From positions 620,001 to 684,000 of the forward strand of contig CAWEBF010000009.1 in NCBI GenBank assembly GCA_963807235.1: a stretch of DNA of 64,000 bases. Reading direction: 5' to 3'. Within the stretch, counting starts at the first letter, position 1. Each line of letters starts with the position of its first letter. The DNA is from CAWEBF01 sp963807235 (GTDB lineage: Bacteria > Acidobacteriota > Vicinamibacteria > Vicinamibacterales > UBA2999). Of the stretch, positions 37,163-46,137 are shown in pieces. The notes under the pieces were generated by a model. The model did not search any database. It was not told where the DNA came from and saw only the letters and a program-made list of their open reading frames with translations. The translations under genes and the position numbers were made by a program.

Positions 37163-40100
37163 TACTGGCCCGGAGTCGCTGACCAACGCGGCGATCCCCG
37201 GCCGATGCGCGAACCGGTCCGCGCGCCGCCTCGGGCAGGCCCTGCCACCAGCGCCGCGATCAGGCGGCGGATCTCCGCGCGGGCCGCGGCCGCCTGGGCG
37301 ACGTCTCGCCCAGCCGCGCGAACACTTCGGCGCGGACGCCCTGGACGGCCGCCGCGGTCTCCGGGTCGAGCCCGGTCTCGACGCCGGGTCGAGCTTCAAT
37401 GTCGACAGCGCGCCGGCCGCATCGCCGGCCCTCGAGCTGCATGCGCGCCTGCAGCACGCGGCAGACGCCCTTCCAGACTGGCGCGCTTCAGCACCGCGGC
37501 ACGGGCAACGCGTCGCGCGAGCGACTGGCGTGAACGCCGCCCGCCACCGCCGGCGGACAGCCAGTCGCGATACGCGGACGCAGCCACCGCCGACGCATCG
37601 GGTGGCTCGTCGCTGCGTACGGCGGCCGCCTGGCGGAACAACGCCAGCGCGCGCGTCCGGTCGCCCTGCTCCAGAGCCAGCTCGCCCCGCGAGAGCAGCA
37701 GCAGCGGCGCCAGACTCGCGTCGCCACTCGTATCAACGTCCTGGGCCGCCTGAGCGAACGATGCCTCCGCCGCCTTCGTGTCCCCCAGCCGCGCCCGGGC
37801 CACGCCGGCGAGCACCTTGGCATGCGTGCTGTCGCGGCTGCGTGGCTCGCGCGCCACCGCTTCGAGCGCGGTCAGGGCGCTCGGCGTAGCGGCCCTGCGC
37901 CAGCTGCGTCCGGGCGATGTCCAGTCGGATGCCCACGGCGTCGTCCTCCAGCCCCCGCTCGCGCGCAATCGCCAGCGCCTGATCGAACGACTGTTCGGCC
38001 TCGCGCGTGCGGCCGGCATTGCGGTGGTAGGCGCCCTGAGCACGCGAAGCCCCAGCACCTCGAACGATTTGTCGCCGATCTTGCGGAACACCGTCAGTGC
38101 GCTCTGCACGCGGCGCACGCCGTCGTCGGGGCTGGGGCCGTATTCGACGAGGATCGCCGCAGCGTTGACCTGCGCCCGCGCGGCCTGCGCGCTCGTCGCC
38201 CAACGACTCGTTCAACGTCACACTCTGCTCGTAGTAGGCCAGGCTCTGCCGGCGGCGACCCAGGGCCTCTGAGGCCACGCCGAGGTTCATCAACACGACG
38301 CCCTCGAGCGACCGGTTCCCGGTGGCGCGAGCCCCGGCCAGCGCCCGCGTCCAGGAATCGACGGCCTCGGCCTCCCGCCCCGCGCCAGCCAGCGCGACGG
38401 CCACGTATTGGTGCGCGCGCGCTTCGTTGAACTTCTCGCCCAGGCCGTCGAAGACGCCGAGCGCATCGAAGCTGGCGCCGATGGCCTGGCCTCGATCGGC
38501 GGCGTGCACCGAGCCGCAGGACGTCGGCCTCGCACAAGCAGCGCCTGCGCCTCGCCGCTGCGGAAGCCCATCTCCGCGATACTGCGCGATCGCCAGCCGT
38601 GGCGTGCTCGCGCGCGCGCGACAGGTCGTCCCGGCGCGCGTAGAGCCGGCACAAATCCACGTCGAACCGCGGCAGCGCCGAGCGCCGTGCCGCGCACGCG
38701 CTGGTAGATGGCCACGGCGTCGTCCACGCGGCCCTGCCGCTCGTAGAAGGCCGCCAGCTCGCCCTGCCACCGCGGCTCGTCGGGATAGCGCGCGGCCAGC
38801 TCCTTGTACAGCGCCTCGGCGCCGGGGAAATCCTGGCGGGCCGTGGCCCACACCGCGCGCGAGAGCAGCGCGTCCGACGGCGGCGTGTCGTCGGTCACGA
38901 GCCGTGCCGCGCGATCGGCCGCCTCCCCTGCGGCATCGGTCCGCCGCAGCAGCTGCTCGACGCGGCTCAGCCACGCCTGCGGCAGCGGATGCCGGCCATC
39001 GAGCGTGGCAGCGCCGCGCAAACGCTTCTCGCGCCGCGCGCATACTCCATCCGCTCCATGGCCATCAGCCCCGACTCGAGCGCCTGCACGGCGTCCAGCG
39101 TTCTCAGCCGGGCGCTCAGCGGCCGCGTGGAGGGCAGCGGTCCGCCGCCCCGCGCGAAGTGCCGCTCGATCAGGTCCGCCAGCGCGACGATGCGCGAGTA
39201 GGCCGCGTCCTTGGTCAGCGACGAGGCGACTGCCTCGGTTTCGAGCTGCGTCACCGTTGACCCGGTGGACGCGTCCTGCACCTCGGCCCGCGCGCGCCAG
39301 GCTCCGTTCTCGTGCAGCAGCGTCGGCACGATGGTCCAGCTGCGCTCGGCCCTGCGCCGCCAGAGCGCGCTGGACCTCCTGGTTCGACACATCGGCGCCG
39401 CTGGCAAGCGCCGGGCTGACAAACTGCGTCACCCGCCCGTAGTCCAACGGACGCACGCGCGTCGATTCGGCCAGTTCCTGGATCAGCGCGTAGGTCAGCG
39501 CCAGCCGGTACGGCGCCAGCTCCTGGTAGCCGGTCTGGTTGACCACCGGCACGACGCTGACCGTTTCGCGGGGACCGGCGGACCGGCCGGATCGCCACAT
39601 CGCGGTCCCCGCGACAGCCAGCGATCAACGCGCCACGGCGGCCACAATGGGCCAGCGCCGTGAGCGAGCCGACCGCCCGCCGCTGCCGACCAGGTGTGGC
39701 CGGCACCTCCACGACGCCGGATCGCAGGTCCACCGGCGCCGACAGCCCGCGCGCCTGCAGGAGCGCCAGCGCCAGCTCCTTGCCGTTCGCGTAGCGAACG
39801 GCCAGGTCCTTGTGCATCGCGCGAAAGACCACGCGCTCCACCGCCTCGGGCACCTCCGGCCGCGACGCCCGGATTGGCGCGGGCGATTCGTGGCGGATGG
39901 CATGCGCGATGGCCTCGAAATAGCTGCCCTGGAACGGCGGGTGTCCGACCAGCATCTCGTAGAGGACGACGCCGGCCGCCCAGACGTCGCTCTGCGCCGT
40001 CGCTTCTTCCGCGCGGACCTGCTCGGGCGACATGTAGGCGTAGGTGCCCAGCGGGGCCGCGGAGACCGTGAGGTGCAGCGAGTCGGCGAACTTCGCCAGG

Positions 40101-40565
40101 CCGAAGTCCACGATCTTCACGGCATCGTCGGTGAGAATCAGATTGCTGGGCTTGATGTCGCGGTGCACGACGCCCGCGCGGTGCGCGCGCGCCAGGCCTT
40201 GCGCGACCTGCGTCGCGATCTCGAGGGCCTCCTCGACAGGCAGCGGGCCGCCTTCGAGCCGCTGCTTCAGCGTGACGCCCTCGTAGTAGGCCATCACGAT
40301 GAACAGCTGGCCGTCGGGCGCCTGGTCGATGCCGTGGATCGTGCAGATGCTCGGGTGGTCGGTCGCCGACGCCGCCTGCGCCTCGCGCATGAAGCGCCGC
40401 TTGGCGTCTTCGTCGTTGCTCCACTGCGCGGGCAGGAACTTGAGCGCGACCTGGCGTTCCAGGCGGTTGTCGCGCGCTCTGGTACACCACGCCCATCCCG
40501 CCGCCGCCAAGCTTGGCGACGACGTCGTAGTGGCCGACGGTCGTCCCGATGAACGGATCGGTCAT
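37163..40565 (-). pseudogene. Ser/Thr kinase with TPR region, many frameshifts
   Basis: The kinase domain begins MTDPFIGTTVGHYDVVAKLG and shows GGGGMGVVY, RQVALKFLPAQW, VVHRDIKPSNLIL, VDFGLAKFADS, YAYMSPEQV and SDVWAAGVVLYEM. A hydrophobic segment near 39620-39660 is a likely membrane helix but is itself shifted. The remainder, spread over all three frames, is TPR-like (SVVPVVNQTGYQELAPYRLA, PRWQGELAAFYERQGRVDDA, VVLMNLGVASEALGRRRQSL, LTALEAVAREPRSRDSTHAK). At least six indels are needed; the first, at 40481-40482, is GTACCAGAG for GTACAGAG, another is at 39348-39349. Real decay and sequencing error cannot be separated here. The end at 37163 is the best-supported stop. ATG overlaps the qor stop (ATGA). 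Confidence 0.7.
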
Positions 40566-41544
40566 CGCGTGGTGAGCAGAATCTTACCGATGTGGTCGCT
40601 CGTTTCCATCAGCCGGTGGGCCTCGGCGGCCTCCGCTAGAGGAAACGTGCGATGGACCACCGGGCGTACGCGTCCGTCGGACACGAGCGGCCAGACCTCA
40701 GCCAAAACCGCCCGGGCGATGATGGCCTTCTCGGCCACGCTCCGCGGACGCAGCGTGGACCCGGTGATGGTCAGACGGCGGCCCAGCACCTTGCGGAAAT
40801 CCACCGGCGCTTCGGGCTCTCCCGCCATCAGGCCGATCAGCACCAGGCGGCCGTCCACGGCCAACGCGGACAGGTTTCTGGGCACGTAGGACCCGCCCAC
40901 GATGTCCAGGATCACGTCGACGCCGCGCCCGTCGGTCAGGCGGCGCACCTCGTCCACGAAGTCGCGATCGCGGTAGTTGATGGCCGCAAACGCGCCCAGC
41001 TCGAGGCACGCCTGGCACTTCTCATCGGAACCGGCCGTGACGATCGCCCGCGCGCCTCGCGCCGCGGCCATCTGAATGGCGGTCGTGCCGATCCCGCTCG
41101 ATCCGCCGTGAAACAGCGCCGTCTCACCGGCCGCAAGGCGCCCGCGGTCGAAGACGTTGGTCCAGACCGTGAAACAGGTCTCCGGCAGCCCCGCCGAGGA
41201 CACGATGTCGAGGCCTTCGGGTACCGGCAGGCACAGCTCGGTCGCGGCGACACACCGTGTGGCATAGCCGCCCCCGGTACCAGCGCGCAGACCGCCTCGC
41301 CGATGCGCGACCGCGGCACGCCGTCTCCCACCTCGAGCACCGTGCCGCTGACCTCGAGGCCCGGCAGATCGCTTGCCCCCTTCGGCGGTGGGTAGCCGCC
41401 ACGGCGTTGCAGCACGTCGGGCCGGTTGACGCCCGCCGCCACCACGGCGATGAGCACCTCGCCGGGACCCGGGACAGGGTCCGGCCGCTCGGCTAGCTCG
41501 AGCACCTCCGGGCCACCCGGCTGGCGAATCTCGACGCAGCGCAT
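40562..41544 (-). CDS. NAD(P)H quinone oxidoreductase, zinc-free MDR/PIG3 type (frameshifted)
   Basis: Medium-chain dehydrogenase superfamily enzyme that reduces quinones or enoyl compounds with NADPH. MRCVEIRQPGGPEVLELAE, VVAAGVNRPDVLQRRGGYPP and LPGLEVSGTVLEVGDGV form the N-terminal domain; SSAGLPETCFTVWTNVF, the NADPH loop FHGGSSGIGTTAIQMA, VILDIVGGSYVPRNLSALA and GRLVLIGLMAG form the second. No zinc-binding Cys/His set. CCCCC at 41271-41275 seems to lack one base (a deletion, unlike most breaks in the window); adding it gives 327 residues. Sits between DUF885 (9-nt gap) and the kinase (4-nt overlap). Confidence 0.88.
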
Positions 41545-41553
41545 GTCAGCGGG

Positions 41554-42887
41554 CTACGGCGCTGCGGAGAGGTCCGAGGGCAGCCGCGGAGAAGACAGCA
41601 GGCCCGTGAACACCTGCCACCGGCGAGCATCGTCGCCCGAGCCGGCCAGCCGCTCGACAAAGGCCTTCACCAGGTCCTGGCCCAGGTTGTAGTTGATCAC
41701 GTAGCTGCGGTACTGGTCGATGAACCGCACGCGCTGCTCCGCTCGCGGCCGCGAATAGAGTCCCCACGAAACCAGGATATCGACGGCGCCCTTCGCGTCT
41801 ACCTTGCCGTCCAGATACTGCCGCGCGGCTTCGTTGCCCGCATACGATAGCTGATCCATCAGCGCCTTCACCTCGTAGTAGGCCGCGGCCCCCGCTGGAT
41901 TCAGACCGGCCGTCGGGAAGACCACCTCACGCTCGAACTTCAGGCGCTGCTCGCCCGGAAATGCGACGTCTATGCCGTAGTTCGCGGTCCCCTCTGCAAT
42001 CAGCGATTGCGGCGAGAAAAGCGCGTAGACCGAGAACTCGGGCCAGCCGCGCTCGCGCACCAGGTGCTGCTCGAGCAACACGTTGTAGACGTGATGACCG
42101 GGGTAGCCCTCGTGGCACGCCAGATCGACGGCGCGGTCCACCAGGATCGGCAGGTCGGTGTTCACCTGGATGAGGCTGCGGTAGTTGCCCTGGTACCAGT
42201 TGTAGCCGCTCCAGCTCTTCCCGGTGACGTACTCCACCGTGAAGCTCTCCTCCGGCGGTAGTTCCACGTGCGCCAATGTCCTGGCCCGGCATCCGTCGAT
42301 GGCCGCGCGAAACGTCGCGTCCACCTTGTCCGTGGGGATCGTGTACTCGGTCGCGGAACGCCTCGTACCGGTCGGCCAGAGGATCCTGGGCCGGGGAGAC
42401 GGCGCTCCAGCTCGCCGAGGACTCGCTCGAAGTCCTGACGCGTCCTGGTGGGCGCCACGGCGTCGTAGAGCGCCTTCGATTCCTGGTCGAAGGTGAGCTT
42501 CGTGCCCGAGAGCATCGCGATGCGCGTGCGCAGCGCCGACAACTGCCGCGTCAAGTAGCGGTGGCGCAGGATGACCAGCTCGTTGCCGGTGGGCGCCGGA
42601 TTCGCTGCAAGCTGCGCCTCGAGCGCCTGTGCATCGGCGTCGATGTCGCCAAGGGGGCGCTTGTCGCCCGTCGGCTTCCAATCGGGCGGGCCGTAGTAGG
42701 CATCCACGTAGTCGGCGTCGTGCTGGCCCATGGCCAGCACCAGCCGGACGTAGTCCTGCGCGAGCGTGTTCATTTCCGGTGCCTCCGGTGCACCCTCGAC
42801 GGATCGATCGCCGGCCGATCCCCCGCACGAAAGAACCACTGCCAGCAGGCACGTCGCCAGCACCAGTCTGGCCAGTCGAAGTCTCAT
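41554..42887 (-). CDS. DUF885 lipoprotein, putative metallopeptidase (frameshifted)
   Basis: 443 residues if repaired. The N-terminus LARLVLATCLLAVVLSCGG is a lipoprotein signal with lipobox Cys, so a membrane-anchored extracytoplasmic protein is expected. The DUF885 zinc motif appears as LACHEGYPGHHVYNVLLEQH, with a likely third ligand in LIAEGTANYGIDVAF. Downstream VFPTAGLNPAGAAAYYEVKALM and RRWQVFTGLLSS are family-like. Two surplus bases, near 42390 and in GG at 42349-42350 (GACCGAG for GACGAG), account for the breaks. It overlaps the upstream SDR gene by ATGA. DUF885 members are uncharacterised or annotated as peptidases. Confidence 0.8.
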
Positions 42888-43897
42888 CGGGCGTAGCGCT
42901 CCCTGATCGTGGGGATCAGATAGTCGTCGAAGGCGGATTCGAAGTCGAAACGGGGCGCGAACCCCCAGTCGCGCCGTGCCGCCGTGTCGTCCACGTCCTC
43001 GGGCCATGAGTCGATGATCGCCTGCCGCTTCTCGTCCACGTCCCAGGTAATCGTCGAAGACGGAAACGCGCGCATGACCTGCTGGCGCACGGCTTCGGCG
43101 GTGGGGCTGAACGCCGACAGGTTGTAGGCGGTCCTGGTCAGCCGCTCAGGGGCCGCCGCCGCCAGCGCCAGGAGCGCATCGACGGCATCGGGCATCGCCA
43201 TGAACGGAATACGGGTGTCGGGCCGGACGAAACAGGCATAGGGCTCGTTCCGGGCCGCCGCGTGGATCATGTCTGGAGCATAGTCGGAGGTGCCACCCGC
43301 GGGCACGGTGATCGCCGAGATGAGGCCGGGGAACCGCACGCAGCGAAAGTCCACGCGACCGACCGCGTGGGCCGCCAGCTGCTTGTAGTAGTGCGCGTAA
43401 TAGCGGCCCAGGTGCTCGCAGTACAGCTTGTTGCAGCCGTACATCGTGCGCGGTGTATTCCACGCGTCCTCGGGAACACGCCCGGCCTGCCCCTTGGTCT
43501 TCAAATCCGGCAGGCCGTAGGCGGCGATCGACGACGGGTACACGAAGATCACCGGCCGCCCGTGCGACTCCCCCTCGCGCTGCGCGAATTCCAACAGGTT
43601 CAGCGTGCCATCCACGTTCACCAGGTGGGCCGTCAGCGGCGTGAACTCGGCGCGTGTGGACAGGAGCGCCGCCAAGTGGAAGATGAGGTCCACCTCGAAC
43701 TCCGCCAGCACGCGCTCCAGCACGCCCGCGTCGGTAACCGAGCCGGTGAAGGAGCGGAGCACGAGCGGCACCAGGCCGGGTTCGAGGCCGGCGATGTCGA
43801 TGGTGACGACGGGACGGCCCACCGCCGCAAGGCGGTGGACGAGTGCGTGGCCGATCTCGCCGTTGGCGCCAGTCACGAGCGTGACGGGCTTGCGCAT
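42884..43897 (-). CDS. L-threonine 3-dehydrogenase-like extended SDR
   Basis: 337 residues, intact. NAD-binding loop VTLVTGANGEIGHALVHRLA, acidic residue after strand 2 (VVTIDIAG), VDLIFHLAALLSTRAEF, the catalytic SDR pattern PSSIAAYG ... MYGCNKLYCEHLGRYY (Tyr-x-x-x-Lys form MYGCNK), then RFPGLISAITVPAGGTSDYA and PYACFVRPDTRIPFMAMPDAVDALL. The last two blocks are characteristic of the epimerase-type threonine dehydrogenase. kbl is not adjacent, so the physiological substrate is less certain; other NAD-dependent epimerases remain possible. First gene of a probable operon with DUF885, qor and the kinase. Confidence 0.8.
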   Translation of the reverse strand: MRKPVTLVTGANGEIGHALVHRLAAVGRPVVTIDIAGLEPGLVPLVLRSFTGSVTDAGVLERVLAEFEVDLIFHLAALLSTRAEFTPLTAHLVNVDGTLNLLEFAQREGESHGRPVIFVYPSSIAAYGLPDLKTKGQAGRVPEDAWNTPRTMYGCNKLYCEHLGRYYAHYYKQLAAHAVGRVDFRCVRFPGLISAITVPAGGTSDYAPDMIHAAARNEPYACFVRPDTRIPFMAMPDAVDALLALAAAAPERLTRTAYNLSAFSPTAEAVRQQVMRAFPSSTITWDVDEKRQAIIDSWPEDVDDTAARRDWGFAPRFDFESAFDDYLIPTIRERYAR

Positions 43898-43911
43898 GCG
43901 AGCTATTGTAT

Positions 43912-43946
43912 GGCTCCGGGCTACAGGCTCCGGGCTCCGGGCCCTA
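43912..43946. repeat. Heptad repeats, GGCTCCG class, 5 units
   Basis: GGCTCCG, GGCTACA, GGCTCCG, GGCTCCG, GGCCCTA; the final TA overlaps the start codon ATG (43945-43947) of the next gene. It lies in the 47-nt divergent gap to the SDR gene. Confidence 0.85.
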
Positions 43947-44317
43947 TGATTTTCGCCTTCCTCGAAGACGGCACCCTCCAGATCCTCCAGACGGAGGACG
44001 AGGCCCAACGCGAGTTCGAGGGCATCGATGTGGAGAGCGGAACGGTCCGCTTCTATGACGAGTCGGGCGTTTACCTGGAGCCGCGATTCACGGTCCCGAA
44101 CCGCCGCGGGAAGACCCTCTGGCTTCTAAGTTGGGTGGAGTCGGGAACGTACAAACTGGTACCAAATCCGAACGCCCAGCAGGACTCCTTTGCGCTTGCG
44201 CTCTACGAGACGGCAGTCCTCCAGCCGAATCGGTGGTTCGCGAGCCTTGACGAGCTGAAGAACGCTCTCGCTGAGCGCGGCATCGAGGTGGTGTTCAGGG
44301 CCGGCTCTGGGCTTTAG
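43945..44317 (+). CDS. Small acidic soluble protein, unknown
   Basis: About 123 residues: MIFAFLEDGTLQILQTEDEA, VESGTVRFYDESGVYLEPRF, GKTLWLLSWVESGTYKLVPN, ALYETAVLQPNRWFASLDEL. The pattern of short strands and a final helix (LDELKNALAERGIEVVF) suggests a small alpha/beta domain. GC content is lower than in neighbouring genes, a possible sign of transfer. It starts within one heptad array and its stop codon lies inside another. No family recognised. Confidence 0.6.
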
Positions 44318-44358
44318 GCTCTCGGCTGGAAGGCCTGGAGGCCTGAGCCGGAGCCTGA
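44303..44358. repeat. Heptad repeats, GGCTCTG/GAGGCCT class, degenerate
   Basis: Eight units from GGCTCTG to AGCCTGA. The second unit (GGCTTTA) followed by G contains the TAG stop codon (44315-44317) of the small plus-strand gene. The array ends 5 nt before the stop of the convergent AIM24 gene. Confidence 0.75.
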
Positions 44359-44363
44359 GCGCC

Positions 44364-45396
44364 CTAGCTATTGTCTCCGTCCAGTATTCCTCCGAGTCCG
44401 CCGAGAATCGAACCCTCGCCGACGCGCCGGCCGCCGGCCGCCGGCGCGGCCTTGTAGATGCGATCGGCCATGCGGCTGAGCGGCAGCGACTGCAGCCACA
44501 CCTTGCCGGGGCCGGTCAGCTGGGCGAAGAACAGACCTTCCCCGCCGAACAGCGCCGTCTTGATCTTGCCGACGAACTGGATGTCGTAGGACACCGACGG
44601 CTGCAGCGCAACCAGACATCCGGTGTCCACGCGAAGGCTCTGTCCCGGGCCGAGGTCCAGCGGATGGAGAGTGCCGCCGGCATGGACGAACGTCAGCCCG
44701 TCGCCCTCCAGCCGCTGCATGATGAATCCTTCTCCGCCGAAGAGGCCCACGCCGATCTTGCGCTGGAACGCGATGCCGATCGACACGCCTCTCGCGGCGC
44801 ACAGAAACGAGTCCTTCTGGCAGATCAGCTGTCCGCCGAGCTGCTTCAGGTCCATCGCCAGGATCTTGCCAGGATACGGCGCGGCAAAGGCCACCTGCTG
44901 CTTGCCCTGACCGTTGTTGGTGAAGGTCGTCATGAAGAGGCTCTCACCCGTCAGCAGGCGCTTGCCGGCCCCGAGCAGCGCACCCATCACGCCGCGTCCC
45001 TGCGCCGACTGGGAGCCGTCGCCGAACACCGTCTCCATCTCGATCGACTGGCGTCATGTACATCATCGAGCCGGCTTCGGCCACGGCACTCTCGCCGGGG
45101 TCGAGCTCGACCTCGACGAACTGCATCTCGCTCCCCAGGATGCGGAAGTCGATGTCGTGCGCCCGCCGGCCGGGCACGAGCGGCGGGGGCGCACCGCCCG
45201 CCGATGCCGCCCCGCCGCCGAGGAACGAGGCCAGGTCGGGCACATCCCTGAGCGGCGTCCAGTTCGACAGGCCCGCCTTGTAGACGAGCGTGTTGCCGTC
45301 CACCGTGCCGTTGCGGATGTTGGTCACGACATCGTCGCGCGTGACGGGACCGACCTGGTGGCCGCCAATTGCCATGAACCATTCCTGCTGTGACAT
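44364..45396 (-). CDS. AIM24/TIGR00266-family protein with N-terminal GYF_2 domain (frameshifted)
   Basis: 343 residues if repaired. GYF_2-like module at residues ~1-60 (WFMAIGGHQVGPVTRDDVV, TLVYKAGLSNWTPLRDVPDL), a Gly/Ala/Pro linker, then the AIM24 beta-barrel: LGSEMQFVEVELDPGES, AEAGSMMYMT, RLLTGESLFMTTFTNNGQGK, FLCAARGVSIGIAFQRKI, VGLFGGEGFIMQRLEGDG and a second GLFGGEGLFFAQLTGPG-like repeat. GG at 45050-45051 adds one base (GCCAGTCG for GCAGTCG). Function of the bacterial family is unclear; GYF_2 modules often mark membrane or proline-rich-ligand association. It forms a minus-strand unit with the TerB-like gene and the ABC exporter. Confidence 0.85.
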
Positions 45397-45413
45397 CGTG
45401 TCGGTGCTCCTCT

Positions 45414-45441
45414 CGAGCCTAAAGCCTAGAGCCCAGGGCCT
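45414..45441. repeat. Heptad repeats, CGAGCCT/AGAGCCC class, 4 units
   Basis: CGAGCCT, AAAGCCT, AGAGCCC, AGGGCCT. The CTA at 45426-45428, spanning units 2 and 3, is the stop codon of the TerB-like gene on the minus strand. Confidence 0.8.
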
Positions 45442-46118
45442 TCGTCCGGGGCCCGGTCGATTCTCGCGGCGGCCTTCGCTTCCAGCGTCGCAACCGCGGC
45501 CGGATCCAGACCGAGCAAGTGGGCCAGCTGTGCCAGGTAGATACGTTCGGCGCCGCTGACCTGTTCGTCCGCGCGCACCACGGCGAAGGCGAGTCCGTAG
45601 AGCGTCGCTCGTTGGCCCGGATCGGTGACGCCCGCCACAATCGAGGCCAGCGGCGTGGCACGTGTCAACGCCGCGGCGGCCTCTTCGGCCATGCCCTGTT
45701 CGACGGCCATGCGCTGGACCTCGGCACTCTCCTTGTCGCCCATGCCGCCGTCGGCGTGCGCGGCCGAGATCGCCAGCAGCACCATCCGGTGCGCATCGCT
45801 CTGAATCTGTACGGCCGGGGAACCGCCCATCACCGGCAGCGGCGGCAGCGGCGTCGACGGCGTTCCGCCGCCGGCAGGACGTGGCGCGCCCGCCTGACTA
45901 TCCTGTCCACTCATCGTCTCGATGAGTCCCCAGGCCACGCCGGCGGCAGTCAGCAGCATCCCGGGATTGCTCAACAGGCTGCCGCCCAGACGCCCCAACC
46001 CCGGAATACCGAGGCCCAGGCTTGGTTCCGTCAGGTACCGCGAGGCGCGCCGCCCGCGCTTCCGCCGTCCGCCCAGCACGCCTCTCAGCACGCCTTCCAA
46101 CAGCCTGGCTTCGTCCAT
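45426..46118 (-). CDS. DUF533/TerB-like protein
   Basis: 230 residues, intact. The N-terminus is basic (GGRRKRGRRASRYL), followed by a hydrophobic region (SLLSNPGMLLTAAGVAWGLI), a Pro/Gly-rich linker and a helical TerB-like domain: ISAAHADGGMGDKESAEVQRM, LASIVAGVTDPGQRATLYGLA, AERIYLAQLAHLLGLDPAAV. DADG-like acidic loops (AHADGGM) fit the metal-site pattern of TerB. Role unknown; TerB domains occur in stress and membrane-associated assemblies. The stop lies within a heptad array. Located between the AIM24 and ABC genes. Confidence 0.75.
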   Translation of the reverse strand: MDEARLLEGVLRGVLGGRRKRGRRASRYLTEPSLGLGIPGLGRLGGSLLSNPGMLLTAAGVAWGLIETMSGQDSQAGAPRPAGGGTPSTPLPPLPVMGGSPAVQIQSDAHRMVLLAISAAHADGGMGDKESAEVQRMAVEQGMAEEAAAALTRATPLASIVAGVTDPGQRATLYGLAFAVVRADEQVSGAERIYLAQLAHLLGLDPAAVATLEAKAAARIDRAPDEGPGL

Positions 46119-46137
46119 CTACGTCGCGCTCCTTAGG

